Assembly: GCA_900754085.1 (NCBI GenBank)
Contig: CAAEBO010000060.1
Coordinates: forward strand, 1-19,498
DNA length: 19,498 nt
Origin: Clostridia bacterium
Lineage (GTDB): Bacteria; Bacillota; Clostridia; TANB77; CAG-508
Direction: 5' to 3'
Shown here: piece by piece, positions 15,112 through 19,498 of the stretch
Layout of the letters: each line of letters begins with the position of its first letter
How positions within the stretch are numbered: position 1 is the first letter of the stretch
Program-made: the position numbers and the translations under genes
Notes under the pieces: generated by a model
What the model was told of the DNA's origin: nothing
What the model saw: the letters and a program-made list of their open reading frames with translations, nothing else
Databases searched by the model: none

Positions 15112-16635
15112 TTATTTTGTATAGTATACAGCGTTAGTATCTATACTTCCTAAATGCCATTCTCCTATAAAATCTATAATTAAATTATTAGAAAAATCGT
15201 ATTTTGGTGTTACTATTTCTTCTCCTTTTTCGTTTATTGCTCCCCATTTACCATCTTTTTGAACAGCACAATATCCGTATTCATTTTGCTCTTTTGCATC
15301 GTCATATTTATAGTCAACTACTAATTTTCCGTTTTTATCTAAGTATCCATATTTTCCATTTTTCTTGTCTAAAATTAATGTATGCGTAGAGTTTATGTCT
15401 TTTTCTTGTTTCTCTTCAAATCTAAAGTTATAGTATTTATCTTCATTGTTTTGTCTGATCTTTATATATCCTTTACTAGTATTAATTTCTGAAACTATTC
15501 CTGTTAATTTAACTTCTAAATTACTATTTAATAAACTTGATGTTATTCCATCTTCGCTTGCTTCTATAATATCTGCTGTATTTATATAGTTCATAGTTTT
15601 ATATGTTGGGTTTAGTACAATTTCATCATTCTTTTTAGCTATTCCATATTTGTCATTTTGTTTTATTATATATGTATCTGAAAATGAAAATTTTATATCA
15701 TCATATACTGGCTTTAATACTGTTTCCCCATTAATATTTATTATTCCCATCTTATTATTTTTATCTTTTATTATAATATTTCCATTTTTTATATCTACTA
15801 TATCGTTCATATTTTTTAGTTCATCTGCTAGTTTCTCTTCTCCGTTTTTTTGTATTAACTTCCAAGAATTATTTTCTTTTACTACATATGTTCCATTCTC
15901 TGTTATCGGTTTTATTTCTTCATATTTTGTATCTATAACTTTTTGGTTATTACAATCTACTATTCCATACTTATTTTCAGATGTTCCTACTATATATCCT
16001 AATTTATAGTCTGTTCCAATTCCAACTATAGTTTTATACTCTGGCTGTATTATTACTTTTCCTGTACTATCTACTAATCCTATTTTTTCATCTTTCTTTA
16101 CTAATATACTATTATCTGTATTTTTTAATGAATATAATTCATCATATTCACATGGCAATATTTCTTTTCCTTCAATGTCTATCATTCCATATTTGCCATT
16201 TTTTTGTACTTTTATTGCATTTTGCTCATATGAAATTACATTGTTTACATCATAATTTGCTATTGGCTCTATATTTTCATATTCTGTAAATATTTCCTTA
16301 TTCTTAGAATTTAATGCCTTTGTTTTATATGTGTTCTTTGCATAGTCAACATCGTAAGTACATAAGAAAATATCTTTTTTATTATTTGGTATAACAATAT
16401 ATTCTTGGTATGATGGTGTTACTACTTCTTCTCCTTTGTTATTTATTACTCCATATTTATTGTCTTGAAAAGAAGTAAAGTAGTAATCATTTGTCATTCT
16501 TTCTCCTTTTCCATTTGTTATTAATTTATATATAACAAAAACAAACATTACTATAACTAGCATTGCAATTACAACTGCTAAGACTTTTTTCATGTTAAGT
16601 TTTGCTTCTCCATTATATCTTTTCCCTCTACTCAT
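15112..16635 (-). CDS. Membrane-anchored WG-repeat protein
   Basis: A 507-residue protein with a short basic N-terminus, one membrane segment (about 17-38) and an extracytoplasmic region built of WG repeats (PF14903: KYGxIxxxGxxVxxPxYdxI). I count nine recognisable copies, at about residues 59-79, 148-168, 184-203, 222-241, 257-276, 295-314, 329-348, 428-447 and 463-480. Degenerate spacers lie between them, notably 350-425. WG repeats form beta-rich structures and are thought to bind proteins or ligands; no catalytic site is visible. The ATG at 16635 has GGAGG 8 nt upstream. It is the first gene of an operon with the tail-anchored unknown, promoted from about 16668-16697, in the interval between spoIIE and acpS. 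A link with sporulation or the wall is suggested only by location. Confidence 0.88.
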   Translation of the reverse strand: MSRGKRYNGEAKLNMKKVLAVVIAMLVIVMFVFVIYKLITNGKGERMTNDYYFTSFQDNKYGVINNKGEEVVTPSYQEYIVIPNNKKDIFLCTYDVDYAKNTYKTKALNSKNKEIFTEYENIEPIANYDVNNVISYEQNAIKVQKNGKYGMIDIEGKEILPCEYDELYSLKNTDNSILVKKDEKIGLVDSTGKVIIQPEYKTIVGIGTDYKLGYIVGTSENKYGIVDCNNQKVIDTKYEEIKPITENGTYVVKENNSWKLIQKNGEEKLADELKNMNDIVDIKNGNIIIKDKNNKMGIININGETVLKPVYDDIKFSFSDTYIIKQNDKYGIAKKNDEIVLNPTYKTMNYINTADIIEASEDGITSSLLNSNLEVKLTGIVSEINTSKGYIKIRQNNEDKYYNFRFEEKQEKDINSTHTLILDKKNGKYGYLDKNGKLVVDYKYDDAKEQNEYGYCAVQKDGKWGAINEKGEEIVTPKYDFSNNLIIDFIGEWHLGSIDTNAVYYTK

Positions 16636-16667
16636 TTTATTTCCTCCGTAAGTTTTTTTACATATAC

Positions 16668-16697
16668 ACTATACCACATTTTTATGACAAATTACAA
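16668..16697 (-). promoter_or_regulatory. Candidate promoter of the WG-repeat operon
   Basis: On the minus strand, TTGTAA (16697-16692), an 18-nt spacer and TATAGT (16673-16668), preceded by TGG to form an extended -10. The leader is about 25 nt. A plus-oriented TGACAAA (16685-16691) lies next to the -35. Confidence 0.5.
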
Positions 16698-16765
16698 CTA
16701 AATATTAAATTTTGCTTTAAAAAGAATGCCTAATATTATATTCAAAAATATTAATTTTTACAGCA

Positions 16766-16827
16766 AAAAAAGTTCTCTTTCTAAACGATATCCCAATTAG
16801 TGGGATTAATAAAAAGAGAACTTTTTT
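16766..16827 (-). terminator. Large terminator hairpin of spoIIE
   Basis: Outer arms 16766-16780 and 16813-16827 pair over 15 bp (AGTTCTCTTT core). The 32-nt loop holds a second hairpin, 16790-16795 with 16801-16806. On the minus strand it ends in a T run and begins 3 nt after the spoIIE stop. Confidence 0.85.
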
Positions 16828-16830
16828 ATT

Positions 16831-19308
16831 TTAGCTTTTTTCTATTTTACATACAACTACTGTCATATCATCTTTAGGTATTCCGTAGTTGTTATCTATT
16901 GCTTCTTTTAAAATTATATCTGCCATCTTTTGAGCGTTATTTGTTTCCATTTGCTCTAATAAATATTTTAGCCATAATTCTTTGTTTTCATATTCTGCGT
17001 TTGACTCTGCAATTCCATCACTACACATTACCAAAATCTCATTTTCTTCTATATCTCTGTCAGAAATTTTTAATTCAATGTTATTTAAAATTCCTGTTGG
17101 TAATGTTATATTTTTTATAACATCTACATGATGTCTATTCTTTATATACGTAGGAGATGCTCCATTTTTTATAAATTCTACATTGCCTTCGTATAAATCA
17201 AATATTGCTATATCTAATGTCGCATATGAATCATCTTCTGAGTTTAAACACATACTAGAATTTATCATATCTAACGATGTTTTCTTATTAAATCCAGATA
17301 TAAGCAATCTTTTTAGCATTTGAACTGCTATTTTACTACTCTTTCTTGCATTTGGACCTGAACCCATTCCATCACTTATCGCAATTAACTGTTTTCCATC
17401 TTGTAATTTCATTTTTAATGTAGTATCTCCTGATACTGGGCTACCATCTTTTGTTACTTTTGCAAGTCCAATTTGTAGTTTATACTTATTTTTACTTATA
17501 TATTTAAAATAGCAAATTTCATTAGTTTTTTGTATTGAGCAATCTACTAATTGTATTTCAAATTCTTGTTTATAAAACTTACTTATTACTTGTTTTATTT
17601 TGTCTGACTTACATTCTTCTATTTCTAAATTTGTGCTATTATAATCTTCACATGGATTTATATATATTCCAATTTCAATTTTTCCATTTTCTTCTTTATT
17701 TATATTGATTTCTTTTACTTCAATTTTCTTTTGTTCTAATATCTTTAGTAATTCTTCTTTTTCATTTATTTCTTTTGAAGTGTTTTTTTGCATATTTATA
17801 TCTTCAGCTAAATTTGATATAGTTTTAGATATTCCATCTAATTGGTTTCCCATTGCTTCTTTATTTTCTACTATTTTTCTTTTCCAAATAAAGTTTATTT
17901 TACTAATTCTATAAGATGTATTTATCGCTTTAACCATCTTATCTATTTCACTCATGATTTTATTGCTTATTTCTGAATCATCAAATCCTAAAATGTAATT
18001 ATTATGTGCTTCGAATATATTTAATAATGTTTTCCTTGTAATTTCTGCTTTCTCTGTTAGTTCTTTAAAAATATCATCTACAATAGGTGATTCGTCATCA
18101 ATTAAATCGTCATATAAAACATTGTCTTTTAAGTCATTTATATTATTAGCAAGTTCTGTTACAAAAATTTCTTTATTTTTAGAATATTCTATTTCATTTT
18201 CTTCTAAAACTGTTGCCGCTACTTCTTTGTATGTATTTGCCATCTCTGATATTGCATCTGAAACATTATTTAGTTTATATACCATATCTTCTTTTTGCTC
18301 TAACCTATTATCTGGTATTTTAGGTAGATATTTTACATCAGTTACAAAGTCTTCTATATTGATCTTCATATTTTTTGGCATTGCAAGTAGTCCTATTGAT
18401 GCAATTAAAATTTCTTGTATCATTATTATAGAATGTGTATTGCCATTTGTTGCATAGCTTAAAATTATATTTCCTAATAGAAAACCTATTATTACTCCTA
18501 TTTTACCTATTTTATTTAATAATCCAGCTATCATACCTGAAATTGCAAATGCTGCAATTTGTACTGGGTCTCCATTTTGTATAATTGCAATTACTACACC
18601 TATTGTAACGCCCGATGTTGCTCCTATTAAAACCCCATTTTGCCATCCCAAGACTAGTACTACTAAGACACATAAAATATTTCTTATTGAATACCCAAAT
18701 AGTTCTATTTTTCCAAATGCAGATATTGCTATTGCTATTACTAAGCTTGTCCCTATTACTTCTTCTATAGAAAATGCTTTTTTAATTTTAGAATCCTTTA
18801 CTACTAAAATAGAACTTTTAAAAATCTTATAAAATATACTTGTTACTATTGTAAATAAGATTGATGATAATATGTCATAAACTAATATTGGTCCAAATAA
18901 TATTTTTACTACTTGTACCAATATTGTGGATACCATAAGATGTGGCATTAAACTTTTTTGTCCTGTTTGATCATTCGTTTTCGGAATTACAAAAATTGAA
19001 AGAGCCATAAATACTAAGCTAGTTAATATATATGTAAGTAGCCCCGAACTACCAAATCCTATAAATGTTCCTATACATGTTATTATATATGGAATTAGTA
19101 TTGGTATATTATTTGCTGTTATTGCTGCAATCATAGCAATAGCAAATGGTGCCATATTATTTCCAAATTGCACTATAGATACCATAAAAGATAATAAGTA
19201 AATTGCTATTAATTGTTTTGAAAAGTTCTGTTTTATAAAATTTTCCTTTAAATTTTTCTTATTTGTTTGTCTTTCTTCTACATAATCTGTACTTATATTT
19301 TGAAACAT
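16831..19308 (-). CDS. spoIIE: Stage II sporulation protein E (PP2C-type phosphatase)
   Basis: SpoIIE localises to the polar septum and dephosphorylates the anti-anti-sigma factor SpoIIAA, releasing sigma-F in the forespore. The 825 residues match the roughly 827 of the Bacillus protein. A short cytosolic N-terminus precedes about ten membrane segments (about 30-310), then a helical regulatory/oligomerisation region (about 340-590) and a C-terminal PP2C domain (about 605-825). Metal-binding acidic residues lie in ISDGMGSGP (D646), YATLDIAIFD (D699), VMCSDGIAE (D763) and KDDMTVVV (D813/D814); NGASPTYI (about 715-722) is also typical. The ATG at 19308 has GAGGTGG about 7 nt upstream. The gene is monocistronic, with its own hairpin downstream. 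SpoIIE is good evidence that the organism belongs to a spore-forming lineage. Confidence 0.96.
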   Translation of the reverse strand: MFQNISTDYVEERQTNKKNLKENFIKQNFSKQLIAIYLLSFMVSIVQFGNNMAPFAIAMIAAITANNIPILIPYIITCIGTFIGFGSSGLLTYILTSLVFMALSIFVIPKTNDQTGQKSLMPHLMVSTILVQVVKILFGPILVYDILSSILFTIVTSIFYKIFKSSILVVKDSKIKKAFSIEEVIGTSLVIAIAISAFGKIELFGYSIRNILCVLVVLVLGWQNGVLIGATSGVTIGVVIAIIQNGDPVQIAAFAISGMIAGLLNKIGKIGVIIGFLLGNIILSYATNGNTHSIIMIQEILIASIGLLAMPKNMKINIEDFVTDVKYLPKIPDNRLEQKEDMVYKLNNVSDAISEMANTYKEVAATVLEENEIEYSKNKEIFVTELANNINDLKDNVLYDDLIDDESPIVDDIFKELTEKAEITRKTLLNIFEAHNNYILGFDDSEISNKIMSEIDKMVKAINTSYRISKINFIWKRKIVENKEAMGNQLDGISKTISNLAEDINMQKNTSKEINEKEELLKILEQKKIEVKEININKEENGKIEIGIYINPCEDYNSTNLEIEECKSDKIKQVISKFYKQEFEIQLVDCSIQKTNEICYFKYISKNKYKLQIGLAKVTKDGSPVSGDTTLKMKLQDGKQLIAISDGMGSGPNARKSSKIAVQMLKRLLISGFNKKTSLDMINSSMCLNSEDDSYATLDIAIFDLYEGNVEFIKNGASPTYIKNRHHVDVIKNITLPTGILNNIELKISDRDIEENEILVMCSDGIAESNAEYENKELWLKYLLEQMETNNAQKMADIILKEAIDNNYGIPKDDMTVVVCKIEKS

Positions 19309-19349
19309 CCTTTACCACCTCATAACTTCTTTAATATAGTTGTTATTTT

Positions 19350-19377
19350 ATTATATTGTATTAACTTTTTTTGTCAT
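19350..19377 (-). promoter_or_regulatory. Candidate spoIIE promoter with a Spo0A-box-like element
   Basis: On the minus strand, ATGACA (19377-19372), a 16-nt spacer and TATAAT (19355-19350). TGACAAA (19376-19370), one base from the Spo0A box consensus TGNCGAA, overlaps the -35. In Bacillus spoIIE is transcribed by sigma-A with Spo0A~P, so this arrangement would make sense, but the box is short and the region AT-rich. Confidence 0.45.
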
Positions 19378-19498
19378 TTTAAGTAATGTATATTAAAAAA
19401 GTTTTTTACAATTTGTGATATATTTATTATCTATATTATCTTTTGTATTTATAATTTATTTTTTACGATTTCTATTTTATTATATATCCGTAGAAATT
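19378..19498. other. Non-coding AT-rich end of window upstream of spoIIE
   Basis: Beyond the candidate spoIIE promoter I see no open frame of note, no RNA gene and no clear hairpin up to the window edge. The stretch is nearly all A and T and probably belongs to the intergenic region upstream of spoIIE. Confidence 0.5.

Noticed and set aside
15650..16009. Plus-strand open frames inside the WG-repeat, kinase, pcrA and spoIIE genes
   Set aside because: They lie antisense to well-supported genes, have Ile/Phe/Ser-rich translations, and lack ribosome binding sites and family resemblance.
1..19498. Mobile element, prophage, CRISPR array, tRNA or rRNA
   Set aside because: No transposase, integrase, regularly spaced direct repeats, or tRNA/rRNA sequence was recognised on either strand; the repeats found are all terminator-type hairpins or short dyads.

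Overview
The window comes from a very AT-rich, endospore-forming member of the Clostridia. This rests on the base composition, strong AGGAGG-type ribosome binding sites, a full-length SpoIIE, two CotF-type spore coat proteins, a PcrA-type helicase with its C-terminal Tudor-like module, and the VanR-like two-component pair. It reads as conserved chromosomal backbone: I see no transposase, integrase, phage structural gene, CRISPR array, tRNA or rRNA. I cannot name a species. All 18 genes that end in the window stop with TAA (15) or TAG (3), none with TGA, and no TGA is used as a sense codon.

Layout, left to right. The 3' end of an unrecognised plus-strand gene (1-156) converges on an M23 peptidoglycan endopeptidase, with a 26-bp perfect hairpin between them. 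Then come two small spore-coat genes in one operon, pcrA with its own promoter and terminator, and an isolated 70-codon gene of unknown function that has a perfect consensus promoter, its own terminator and atypical composition. Next are a response regulator and sensor kinase operon (7685 down to 4900) and an xth-(AI-2E family permease) pair (9699 down to 7796). A secreted DUF348/G5/lytic-transglycosylase protein follows, with a second perfect consensus promoter. The only other plus-strand genes are lemA and htpX (11019-12561), divergent from the transglycosylase gene. On the minus strand again: acpS-tatD, then a two-gene operon of a WG-repeat membrane-anchored protein and a 407-residue tail-anchored protein of unknown function, then spoIIE at the right edge.

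Themes. Much of the window concerns the cell envelope and sporulation: two peptidoglycan hydrolases, LemA/HtpX membrane proteostasis, the coat proteins, the SpoIIE phosphatase that activates the forespore sigma factor, and a two-component sensor. DNA maintenance is represented by PcrA and exonuclease III, and lipid synthesis by AcpS. Nearly every transcription unit ends in a recognisable hairpin, often within 0-6 nt of the stop codon or overlapping it. That spacing suggests transcription and translation are not tightly coupled here.

The best candidates for something undescribed are the 70-codon gene at 4546-4758 and the WG-repeat/tail-anchored pair at 13867-16635. No stretch longer than 300 bases lacks a gene.
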